Source of the DNA: Planctomycetota bacterium
GTDB taxonomy: Bacteria; Planctomycetota; Planctomycetia; Pirellulales; Lacipirellulaceae
Direction of reading: 5' to 3'
Assembly (NCBI GenBank): GCA_022614705.1
Contig: JAKEIB010000152.1
Coordinates: forward strand, 1-10,797
Length of the DNA stretch: 10,797 nucleotides
Shown: in pieces, positions 1 through 6,172 of the stretch
How the letters are laid out: each line of letters starts with the position of its first letter
How positions within the stretch are numbered: the stretch's first letter is position 1
The notes under the pieces: model-generated
What the model was told of the DNA's origin: nothing
Database searches by the model: none
What the model saw: the letters and a program-made list of their open reading frames with translations, nothing else
Program-made: the position numbers and the translations under genes

Positions 1-301
1 AAAAGTAACGATCCTTTCATTCTCTTGGGCTCATGCAGAGAAATCCTCGACAACAAACTGATTCGCAAATCCACACAGACTCGCTACGCTCGTCTGCGGG
101 CTTGGAATCGTTCTTGTGAGGCAACTCTTTACCGCTACCGAATTGTCAAAGAGCACACTATCCCCAACAATGAGGGAAAGAGAATTCTACGCGGATGTCC
201 GATAACGGCAATATCCGGAAAAAAAACGTTGAAGGTTCGACGAGATTCTCTTAAAGCGCCGCAATAGGTGCGACGACTCGACTCACTTGCCGAAATCAGC
301 A
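1..301. other. Upstream region without a convincing gene
   Basis: This stretch is visibly richer in A and T than the genes that follow. The plus-strand frame starting at base 1 is open as far as a stop at 265-267, but the translation is rich in Arg and Lys, has no recognisable motif and no good start, so I do not call it a gene. It could at most be the tail of something outside the window. An inverted repeat CTCTTT/AAAGAG sits at 125-130 and 148-153. The minus strand reads TTGACA at 144-149, but no good -10 box follows at the right distance. No ribosome-binding site is evident before the oxygenase start at 302. Confidence 0.5.
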
Positions 302-1024
302 ATGGACGCTCCACTGCAATCAGTTGTTAGCGCAATCAGTGAAAAGGGTTACGCTGTCATCCCGGCGGCCCTTTCGCCAGAAAAAGTTGCCGTCACTGTC
401 GCGCAATTGACGGCGGCGCTCGAGTCAGACCTGCAAGGCTCGTCGCTGCGTTCCGCAACGGGAACGCTGTATGCCGCGCGCAATATCCTTCAGCTGTGGC
501 CGGCCGTGACCGAAGTCTGGCAAGTGCCGCCATTAACTCAATTGTTGCCGCACGTTCTCGGCAGTGACTACGGTCTGGTGCGCGTGCTCTTTTTCGACAA
601 GCCGCCCACGCAATCGTGGGCGCTGCCATGGCACAAGGATTTCGCGATCGCGGTCAAGAACAATCAATTGCCGAGCAGCCATTTCTCCAAGCCGACGACC
701 AAGGCCGGCGTACAGCACGTCGAAGCGCCGGAATGGCTGCTTCAAAAAATGCTCAGTCTGCGCTTGCATCTGGATGACGTCACGCTGGAAAACGGCCCGC
801 TGAAGGTGCTGCCTGGTTCGCATCGCGGCGACGAGTCGCAGCCGGCAAAGACGATACTCGCCAAGGCGGGAGACGTGCTGGCAATCCGCCCGCTGGTATC
901 GCATTGCAGCAACAAATCGCATCCGGATACAACGCGGCATCGACGGTTGCTGCACATGGAGTTTGCCGGCGTCCGCGAGTTGCCGGACGATTACGCCTGG
1001 CACGATTTTATCCCGTTTGTGTAG
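302..1024 (+). CDS. Phytanoyl-CoA dioxygenase (PhyH) family Fe(II)/2-oxoglutarate-dependent oxygenase
   Basis: The 240-residue product has the layout of the PhyH family of non-haem iron oxygenases, which hydroxylate a small substrate while converting 2-oxoglutarate and O2 to succinate and CO2. The iron ligands are all visible: the HxD motif is WHKD with His111 and Asp113, and the distal ligand is His201 in RPLVSHCS. Arg212, 11 residues later, is placed to hold 2-oxoglutarate. GPLKVLPGSH just before the distal His is also typical of the family. There is no signal peptide, so it should be cytoplasmic. I chose the ATG at 302; a TTG at 287 in the same frame would add five residues without homology support. 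The length is usual for bacterial members. The substrate cannot be read from sequence. The DUF1549/DUF1553 gene follows after 72 bases on the same strand, so co-transcription is possible but not shown. Confidence 0.9.
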   Translation: MDAPLQSVVSAISEKGYAVIPAALSPEKVAVTVAQLTAALESDLQGSSLRSATGTLYAARNILQLWPAVTEVWQVPPLTQLLPHVLGSDYGLVRVLFFDKPPTQSWALPWHKDFAIAVKNNQLPSSHFSKPTTKAGVQHVEAPEWLLQKMLSLRLHLDDVTLENGPLKVLPGSHRGDESQPAKTILAKAGDVLAIRPLVSHCSNKSHPDTTRHRRLLHMEFAGVRELPDDYAWHDFIPFV

Positions 1025-1096
1025 TTGATTTTTCTGGAGCGAGCAACCGTCGTTGGTTAAGATAAACACCGCCAAGATTGTTCTTGCCGTCGTCGC

Positions 1097-3247
1097 ATGA
1101 AACACGCGTATTTGCCTGCTGCTTCGATCTTGCTCGCTTGCGTCCAAGGGGCGCTTTCGGACGACTATGTCATTCCGGAAGCGAAGAAGGCTCACTGGGC
1201 GTGGAAGGCGCCGGTGCGCCCGCCTGTACCCACAGTCCAGCAAGTGAATTGGGTACAGACTCCCATCGATGCATTTATCTTGGCGCGAATGGGGAAGGCC
1301 GGCTTGATGCCGGCCGCAACGGCCGAGCGCGAACAAGTCTTGCGGCGCGTCACATTCGACTTGATTGGGCTGCCGCCGACTCCGCAAGAGATCGACGCGT
1401 TTGTCAGTGACGCTTCGCCCCAGGCATGGACAAAGGTGATCGACCGCTTGCTGGCCTCTCCGCATTACGGGGAGCGCTGGGGCCGGCACTGGCTCGACCT
1501 GGCCCGCTACGCCGACAGCAACGGCTACGAATTCGACGAAGACCGGCCTAATGCCTGGCGCTATCGCGACTACGTCATTCAATCCTTCAACAGCAACAAG
1601 CCGTACGACCGGTTCATCCAAGAGCAGCTCGCGGGCGACGAACTCTTTCCCGACGATCCGCAAGCGCTCGTGGCGACCGCGTTCCATCTGCTCGGGCCGG
1701 ACATGACCGATTCGAGCAATCAGGCGCTGCGCCGGCAAAACACGCTGGACGACATGACCGAGACGACGGGCCTTGTGTTCCTTGGCATGACGATTGGCTG
1801 TGCCCGCTGCCACGATCATAAGTTCGAGCCGATACCGCAACGGGACTTCTTCCGCTTACAAGCGTTCTTCGCTCCCGCCGTGTTTCGAAGCGACATTCCC
1901 TTCGGCAGCGCCAAAGAAATGCGCGAACACGCGCAAGCAATGGAGCTTTACCAAAAGTTGGTGCAGCCGACTCTTGATGAAATCGCGAAGGTGGAAGCGC
2001 CCTATCGAAAAAAGCTTTTTGAAACGAAATTGGCCCTGGTTTCTGCGGCAGCGCAAGAGGCGCATCGCACGCCGCCGGAGAAGCGCACGCCGGCACAGAA
2101 GAAACTGATCGCGACGACGGAGCGCCTGGTAGCTGTTTCTGCTACGGAAGTGCGCGGCGCATTAATAGGAGCGGATGCCGATCATCACAAGCAACTGCAA
2201 GATGAACTGAAGAAATTCGACGCTAAGAAGCCGCGCTCGTTGCCGACCGCATTAGGCGTCAAAGATGGAATCAAAGACCCGAAGACTGTCGTCCTTGTCC
2301 GCGGCGAATTGAACAATCCCGGCGCCGAGGTGGATCCGGGTTTCCCATTGATTCTCTCACCGGGGCTGAAGGAAAGTGCGGCGCCGGTCCGCTCACTTGG
2401 GACAGAGACGAGCGGGCGGCGCACGGCCCTGGCCCAATGGATCGCCAGCAAAGACAATCCGCTTACCGCGCGCGTCCTGGTCAATCGGCTGTGGCAGGCA
2501 CATTTTGGCAGAGGAATCGTACCAACTGCAAGCGACTTCGGCGTGCACGGCGAGCAGCCGACACATCCCGAATTGCTCGATTGGTTGGCGGTTGAATTCA
2601 TGGAGAAAGGTTGGGACGTAAAGCACATGCATCGTTTGATGCTGTCGTCGGCAACCTATCAACAATCGACGCAGGCGAGCAAGGAGGCATTGGTCAAAGA
2701 TCCCAAGAATGATTGGCTTGGCCGAATGAATGTGAAGCGATTGGAAGCGGAGGCTCTGCGCGACAGCCTGCTGGCAGTGAGCGGACAATTGAATCGCAAA
2801 ATGGGCGGGCCCGGCGTGCTTACTCCGCTGCCGGCCGACGCCCTGCCCTTCAAGGAATGGAAACCTCATCCGGACGCCAAGGAGCACAACCGGCGCAGCG
2901 TGTATCTGTTCGCCAAGCGCAACCTGCGGCATGCCTTCTTGGATTCGTTTGACTTGCCGGACAGCAACCTCAGTTGTTCGCGGCGGGAGCAAAGCACGGT
3001 GGCAACGCAAGCGCTGACCCTGTTCAACTCGGCGGGGACGGCGCAGGCGGTGAAAGCCTTGGCGGCGCGCCTGGAAAAGGAAGCCGCGACCACCGACGAT
3101 CGCATTACGCTCGCGATTCGCTCGACGTTGGGACGCAGACCGACCGAAAGCGAAGTGCAGTTAGCGCGGGATTTTCTGCGTGATTCACCGCTTGTGGAAT
3201 TCTGTCGGGCACTGTTCAATGTGAATGAGTTTGTATATTTGAGATAA
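1097..3247 (+). CDS. DUF1549/DUF1553 planctomycete-type exported protein (PSD1-like), lacking an N-terminal PSCyt1 domain
   Basis: This 716-residue protein starts with a Sec-type signal (MKHAYLPAASILLACVQGALS). A DUF1549 domain follows at about residues 53-263, with the phrases DAFILARMGKAGL, RRVTFDLIGLPPTPQEIDAF, HYGERWGRHWLDLARYADSNGYEFD and CARCHDHKFEPI. A charged, probably helical linker spans about 270-410. A DUF1553 domain at about 441-705 contains NPLTARVLVNRLWQAHFGRG and a C-terminal FNVNEFVYL. The CxxCH sequence at residues 235-239 resembles a haem c site and is conserved in DUF1549. Many relatives also carry a separate PSCyt1 cytochrome-like domain before DUF1549; here the signal peptide runs almost straight into DUF1549, so it is absent. 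The function of the family is not established; planctomycetes and verrucomicrobia carry many copies, usually paired with DUF1501. The next gene starts 2 bases after this stop, implying translational coupling. Confidence 0.93.
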   Translation: MKHAYLPAASILLACVQGALSDDYVIPEAKKAHWAWKAPVRPPVPTVQQVNWVQTPIDAFILARMGKAGLMPAATAEREQVLRRVTFDLIGLPPTPQEIDAFVSDASPQAWTKVIDRLLASPHYGERWGRHWLDLARYADSNGYEFDEDRPNAWRYRDYVIQSFNSNKPYDRFIQEQLAGDELFPDDPQALVATAFHLLGPDMTDSSNQALRRQNTLDDMTETTGLVFLGMTIGCARCHDHKFEPIPQRDFFRLQAFFAPAVFRSDIPFGSAKEMREHAQAMELYQKLVQPTLDEIAKVEAPYRKKLFETKLALVSAAAQEAHRTPPEKRTPAQKKLIATTERLVAVSATEVRGALIGADADHHKQLQDELKKFDAKKPRSLPTALGVKDGIKDPKTVVLVRGELNNPGAEVDPGFPLILSPGLKESAAPVRSLGTETSGRRTALAQWIASKDNPLTARVLVNRLWQAHFGRGIVPTASDFGVHGEQPTHPELLDWLAVEFMEKGWDVKHMHRLMLSSATYQQSTQASKEALVKDPKNDWLGRMNVKRLEAEALRDSLLAVSGQLNRKMGGPGVLTPLPADALPFKEWKPHPDAKEHNRRSVYLFAKRNLRHAFLDSFDLPDSNLSCSRREQSTVATQALTLFNSAGTAQAVKALAARLEKEAATTDDRITLAIRSTLGRRPTESEVQLARDFLRDSPLVEFCRALFNVNEFVYLR

Positions 3248-3249
3248 AA

Positions 3250-4677
3250 ATGAACCCCAGACATGACAACTTCTCGCGGCGCGACTTTCTCCGCCGGGCC
3301 GGCGGCGGCTTCGGCATGATCGCGTTGGCGTCGCTGCTGGCCGAAGAAGGCCTCTTGGCGAACGATAACGCGACAGTCGCCAATCCGCTGACGCCGCGCG
3401 AGCCGCACCACGATGCCAAGGCCAAGTCCGTCATCTTTCTGTTCATGTCGGGCGGCCCGAGCCATCTGGAAACCTTCGATCCCAAGCCTGAGCTGGCGCG
3501 GCTGCACGGACAGCCCTTGCCCGCGTCCTTCGGCGCCGTGCAGACGCGTCGGGCCACAGAACGCAATCGACTGTTCGCGCCGCGCTTCCGCTTTCATCAC
3601 TATGGCCAATCCGGCATCGAAGTCTCCCAGCTGCTGCCGAGCATTGGCCAATGCATCGACGACATTTGCGTCTTGCGCGGCTGCCACGGCGGCACAGTCA
3701 CGCATCCCGAGTCGGTATACATGATGAACACCGGCTCGATCCTGATGGGCCGGCCGAGCCTGGGCTCGTGGGTGGCGTATGGCCTGGGCACCGAAAATCA
3801 AAACATGCCGGCGTTTGTGGTGATGCCGGACCCGCGCGGCTGGGTCAAAGGCGGCGCGCCGGCCTGGGGCAACGGCTATCTGCCGGCGGCGTATCAAGGC
3901 ACGACCCTGACCGGTGGTGCGACGCCCATTCGCAATTTGGCGAATCCCGCCGGCGTGTCGAATGAGCAACAGCGCCGCACTTTGGATTTCGTGCAACAAC
4001 TCAACCGCGCGCACTTGCAGCAGAGTCCGGGGAATTCGGAATTGGTCGCTCGGATCGCCTCGTACGAATTGGCGTTCCGCATGCAGGCGCATGCGCCGGA
4101 GGTCGTCGATATCGCGAGCGAAACACAGGCGACACGGCGGCTGTACGGTTTGGACCAACCGCATACCGCCGAATTCGGCACGCGCTGCCTTTTGGCCCGC
4201 CGCATGGTCGAGCGCGGCGTTCGCTTCGTGCAAATCTACTGCGGCGACACCAACGGCTGGGACGCGCACTCCGACGTGGTCGGCAACCACTTGCGCCTGT
4301 GCGCCCAAAGCGATTTACCGATCGCCGGTTTGCTGCGCGATTTGAAAGCACGCGGATTGTTTGAATCGACGCTCGTCATCTGGGGCGGCGAGTTTGGCCG
4401 CACGCCGATGACCGAAGGAACCACGGGCCGCGACCACAATCCGCACGGCTTCTCGATGTGGTTCGCGGGCGGCGGGGTCAAGGGTGGGCAAGTGATTGGC
4501 GCAACGGACGCGGTCGGTCTCCGCGCTGAAGAGGACACCACGCACGTGCACGACATCCACGCCACCATTTTGCATCTATTGGGATTGAATCATCTCCGCT
4601 TGACATATCGCCACAACGGACGCAACGAGCGGCTGACCGACAACTTCGGCGAGGTTATTGAGCAAGCGCTTAATTAG
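3250..4677 (+). CDS. DUF1501 family protein, Tat-exported, sulfatase/alkaline-phosphatase-like fold
   Basis: The 475-residue product begins with a twin-arginine signal: SRRDFLRR (Arg10-Arg11), a hydrophobic GMIALASLLA segment and probable cleavage near residue 37. This predicts folded export to the periplasm. The body is DUF1501 throughout: FLFMSGGPSHLETFDPKPEL from about residue 63, GCHGGTVTHPES, then the candidate metal-binding cluster W337-D-A-H340, GGEFGRTP (Glu381) and GRDHNPHG (Asp395, His396), followed by HVHDIHATILHLLGL. DUF1501 is related to the alkaline phosphatase/sulfatase superfamily by fold, but the catalytic activity and substrate are unknown. The length is normal and no key segment appears missing. 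It is read together with the DUF1549/DUF1553 gene 2 bases upstream, a common pairing that suggests the two proteins work together outside the cytoplasmic membrane. Nothing resembling a strong terminator follows immediately. Confidence 0.94.
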   Translation: MNPRHDNFSRRDFLRRAGGGFGMIALASLLAEEGLLANDNATVANPLTPREPHHDAKAKSVIFLFMSGGPSHLETFDPKPELARLHGQPLPASFGAVQTRRATERNRLFAPRFRFHHYGQSGIEVSQLLPSIGQCIDDICVLRGCHGGTVTHPESVYMMNTGSILMGRPSLGSWVAYGLGTENQNMPAFVVMPDPRGWVKGGAPAWGNGYLPAAYQGTTLTGGATPIRNLANPAGVSNEQQRRTLDFVQQLNRAHLQQSPGNSELVARIASYELAFRMQAHAPEVVDIASETQATRRLYGLDQPHTAEFGTRCLLARRMVERGVRFVQIYCGDTNGWDAHSDVVGNHLRLCAQSDLPIAGLLRDLKARGLFESTLVIWGGEFGRTPMTEGTTGRDHNPHGFSMWFAGGGVKGGQVIGATDAVGLRAEEDTTHVHDIHATILHLLGLNHLRLTYRHNGRNERLTDNFGEVIEQALN

Positions 4678-4740
4678 GTTCGTTGGCGATACACCAGGCA
4701 TTTGGTCCCAGCCAAGCAATCCAGATTGGTGCCAGACCCG

Positions 4741-4799
4741 CGCGACCTATCCGTCGCCGTAACTTATTTGACGACAAGGAAGTTATGGGATTGGTCGCG
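4741..4799. repeat. Imperfect 59-base inverted repeat
   Basis: The left arm at 4741-4765 begins CGCGACCTATCC and ends GTAACTT. The right arm at 4780-4799, read on the opposite strand, is CGCGACCAATCCCATAACTT. The arms match over CGCGACC, ATCC and TAACTT, with a five-base insertion (GTCGC) in the left arm and a 14-base loop. It could fold into a long hairpin in RNA from either strand. It may be a miniature mobile or REP-like element, or a stem where the convergent transcripts meet; the sequence alone does not decide. Confidence 0.6.
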
Positions 4800-4842
4800 C
4801 GACACACCCACACCCCCCCCTCCCTGGCCCGAATCATTAATA

Positions 4843-4866
4843 CTAGCCCGACGCGCGAGCGAGGGA
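4843..4866. repeat. Dispersed planctomycete-type intergenic repeat (TAGCCCGACGCG core)
   Basis: The sequence reads CTAGCCCGACGCGCGAGCG and then AGGGA. From memory, close variants of this motif occur in many copies between genes of Rhodopirellula/Pirellula-like genomes, where chance frames through it give peptides such as TSPTRERG or LARRASEG; both can be read here. Only one copy lies in this window, so the repeat status rests on recollection rather than on copies seen. Confidence 0.55.
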
Positions 4867-5026
4867 TTGCTAACGAGTTTAGATGCTCGGAGCGAAAAAA
4901 TCACGCACATACCCCCGTGTGGGCCATTGCGTCCGAGAACGCCACTTCAATCGACAAATTGGCGTCCACGGAGGCCGGTCCTAACTCATGGTTTGCCAGT
5001 CACTTGCAATGTGCAAATCCTCGTCG

Positions 5027-5040
5027 GTGCCAATCGGCAC
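5027..5040. repeat. Small hairpin GTGCC-AATC-GGCAC
   Basis: A perfect five-base stem with a four-base loop. There is no T run on either side, so it does not look like an intrinsic terminator. It lies just to the left of the TGGCAAC heptamer cluster and may belong to the same structured intergenic element. Confidence 0.45.
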
Positions 5041-5052
5041 ACACAGGGGTTC

Positions 5053-5120
5053 TGGCAACGTTGCCACTTTTTGGCAACCATGAATCGCTAAGATGGCCAA
5101 CTTTTGGCAATGTTGCCAAC
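5053..5120. promoter_or_regulatory. Cluster of alternating TGGCAAC heptamers (possible operator or structured repeat)
   Basis: Five close copies of one heptamer lie within 68 bases: TGGCAAC at 5053-5059, its complement GTTGCCA at 5060-5066, TGGCAAC at 5072-5078, TGGCAAT at 5105-5111 and GTTGCCA at 5112-5118. The first two form the perfect 14-base palindrome TGGCAACGTTGCCA. The last two form TTGGCAA-TG-TTGCCAA at 5104-5119. The second and third can also pair as a stem with a CTTTT loop. A further half copy, TTTGCCA, lies at 4992-4998. Paired inverted half-sites can be binding sites for a dimeric regulator, but the region is not next to an obvious promoter, and a folded DNA or RNA repeat is equally possible. 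Spacing does not fit a sigma-54 -24/-12 promoter. Confidence 0.5.
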
Positions 5121-5126
5121 GCCCTT

Positions 5127-5157
5127 GCGTTACCACCCCAGCAAATGGGAGTTACGC
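5127..5157. repeat. Imperfect hairpin GCGTTAC...GTTACGC
   Basis: GCGTTACCACCCC at the left pairs imperfectly with the opposite-strand reading of the right arm, GCGTAACTCCCAT. The four outer bases match perfectly and the remainder is interrupted. It lies directly after the heptamer cluster and adds to the structured character of this intergenic region. Confidence 0.4.
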
Positions 5158-5227
5158 GAGACAATTAAGCAGCTAAAGAGCCAGGTATTACGGGAAGGGG
5201 GACACGGGCCTGTCGCGGATTGGACTG

Positions 5228-5263
5228 CCCCTCACCCCAACCCCTCTCCCTGAGGGAGAGGGG
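5228..5263. repeat. C-rich dispersed repeat with a perfect 10-bp hairpin
   Basis: CCCCTCTCCC at 5241-5250 and GGGAGAGGGG at 5254-5263 form a perfect ten-base-pair stem with a three-base TGA loop, preceded by CCCTCACCCCAA. I recall this composite as an intergenic repeat found across unrelated bacterial genomes. It lies 33 bases past the stop of the minus-strand dockerin fragment and could act as a transcription barrier between the convergent units, although no T run follows on either strand. Confidence 0.6.
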
Positions 5264-5296
5264 AGAATTTGGGACCCCTCGACTCCGAGCCGCGGT

Positions 5297-5671
5297 TTAC
5301 GGATCCAAGTGCGTGCCGATCCGATGGACGAACGCCAGCAAGTCGGTGACGCCCACGCGATCGTCGCCATTATAGTCCATGTACCAGAGGAAACCCGGGT
5401 CGCCGCGGCGCCTGCCCAGCGTGCTGAGGAAGCTGAACAGGTCGTGCAAGTCCACGTCGCGGTCGCCGTCGCTGTCGCCATAGAGCCGGAAGAACGCGTC
5501 CATTTGGTTGCCGCCGCCGTTGCCGTCACGATCGCCGTCGAGTTCGCGGCCAACCTCGTCGCGGATGTGGTCGCAGCGAATGGTCAGCGAAACGGCGTTT
5601 CGCGGTGGTGCATTCCCAAACGCTGGGATTCTTGGCGCGGGTGAAGCCGGAGATGCTGGAGCACACGAGGC
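5297..5671 (-). pseudogene. Orphan C-terminal dockerin-like (EF-hand repeat) fragment of a large exported protein
   Basis: Reading leftwards from an in-frame stop at 5672-5674, the frame stays open for 124 codons to the stop at 5297-5299. The segment SLTIRCDHIRDEVGRELDGDRDG followed by GNGGGN and FFRLYGDSDGD matches the usual end of giant planctomycete exported proteins as I know them. Two calcium-binding loops of dockerin/EF-hand type are visible: DSDGDRDVDLHD (5441-5476) and DYNGDDRVGVTD (5342-5377), each ending in Asp rather than Glu. The only Met in the frame (5501-5503) lies inside the conserved region, and there is no signal peptide or upstream body. I therefore read it as a remnant rather than a 68-residue gene. 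A frameshift upstream is possible: another frame gives plausible protein-like sequence over about 5580-5670. Its relation to the metalloprotease gene on the same strand is unclear. Confidence 0.7.
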
Positions 5672-5678
5672 CTAACTG

Positions 5679-5704
5679 CCAATGAGATCTTCTCAGTTCA
5701 TTGG
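5679..5704. repeat. Inverted repeat over the end of the membrane-protein gene
   Basis: CCAATGA at 5679-5685 and TCATTGG at 5698-5704 are perfect complements with a 12-base interval, which itself overlaps an alternative stem TGAGA/TCTCA (5683-5687 and 5691-5695). It covers the stop codon of the four-helix membrane protein on the minus strand. No T run follows, so a terminator role is only possible; it may instead mark the join with the remnant at 5297-5671. Confidence 0.4.
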
Positions 5705-6129
5705 CTCGTTCGTTGTCCGGGCAAGATTCTCACGCTTACGGCCGTGGCGCAGAACGCCAGTCCAAACTCGAGAACCAATGGCAGAAGTTGCTGCGGAGGG
5801 CCGCAATGGCCGGGATGCCCGCCGGCGGCCCGTCCGTCGTAGATCCAGAGCGCGGTCGTCAGATCCAGATAACGCGTGTAAGTCCCGGCGGCAGCGGCCA
5901 AAGCGGTGCACACCAGCAAGACCCAAAGACGCCGTCTGTTTCCTCGGGCTGCCCAAGCCGCGGCCGCTATCAGAAGGTACGGCATGACGCAAATCAGCCA
6001 CAGGTTATTGCGATCGTCCGGCGCGAGAGGATGCGTGGACTCATACCAGAGCATTACTACCGCGGCAATGGGGGTCGCTATACACAGCGCCCAAATTGCA
6101 ATCATGAACTTCGCGTTTGAGTTGGACAT
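5698..6129 (-). CDS. Small four-helix integral membrane protein of unknown function
   Basis: The 143-residue product has four clear hydrophobic segments at about residues 9-28, 43-61, 67-83 and 114-136. Short Arg-rich turns (ARGNRRR at 61-67) suggest a positive-inside orientation. I recognise no family. The start is the ATG at 6127-6129, 43 bases after the stop of the WD40 gene. The frame remains open upstream to 6285, but that part lies inside the WD40 coding sequence, so the shorter form is preferred. No clear Shine-Dalgarno sequence precedes the ATG. Its position as the last gene of a tightly packed minus-strand unit suggests it is made together with the exported peptidase and the propeller protein. 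The alternating hydrophobic and charged pattern makes chance coding unlikely, but the function is open. Confidence 0.65.
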   Translation of the reverse strand: MSNSNAKFMIAIWALCIATPIAAVVMLWYESTHPLAPDDRNNLWLICVMPYLLIAAAAWAARGNRRRLWVLLVCTALAAAAGTYTRYLDLTTALWIYDGRAAGGHPGHCGPPQQLLPLVLEFGLAFCATAVSVRILPGQRTSQ

Positions 6130-6172
6130 CGTTTTGGCTACAGCGCTTTGCAAGACCGGCTTCGTAAGCCAA

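Larger units (their letters stand above)
4678..5296. other. Convergent intergenic region, no credible gene, dense in inverted repeats
   Basis: This is the 3' meeting point of the plus-strand operon and the minus-strand genes. Frames open on the plus strand (for example 4683-5168) have no recognisable domain and run through repeat sequence, so I call no gene. The content is repeats: an imperfect palindrome at 4741-4799, a run of eight C at 4813-4820, a dispersed planctomycete repeat at 4843-4866, a small hairpin at 5027-5040, the TGGCAAC heptamer cluster at 5053-5120, another hairpin at 5127-5157, and a C/G-rich perfect hairpin at 5241-5263. An 11-base near-direct repeat (TTTGGTCCCAG at 4701, ATTGGTGCCAG at 4725) lies near the left end. 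No transposase, tRNA or CRISPR array is visible. Confidence 0.7.

Noticed and set aside
141..155. Minus-strand TTGACA as a promoter -35 box
   Set aside because: No matching -10 element at about 17 bases and no divergent gene visible in the window.
25..267. Plus-strand open frame (80 codons from a TTG, open to the window edge)
   Set aside because: No good start, no recognisable motif, Arg/Lys-rich composition typical of a chance frame in non-coding DNA.
287..301. TTG at 287 as the oxygenase start
   Set aside because: It adds only five residues; the ATG at 302 gives a normal-length family member.
533..1840. Long minus-strand frame of 435 codons
   Set aside because: It lies opposite two well-supported genes, has no domain signature and shows the Arg/His/Val-rich look of an antisense shadow in GC-rich DNA.
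2866..4308. Long minus-strand frame of 480 codons
   Set aside because: Antisense to the DUF1553 and DUF1501 coding sequences, with no recognisable domain.
5053..5119. Sigma-54 promoter reading of TTGGCAA...TTGCC
   Set aside because: The GG and GC elements are separated by seven bases in both palindromes, not the ten needed for a -24/-12 promoter.
4683..5168. Plus-strand frame of 161 codons in the intergenic region
   Set aside because: It reads through the dispersed repeat (TSPTRERG) and hairpins; no protein-like features.
5188..5553. Minus-strand frame of 121 codons overlapping the dockerin fragment
   Set aside because: A Thr/Ala/Trp-rich out-of-frame shadow of the EF-hand repeats that runs into the C-rich hairpin repeat.
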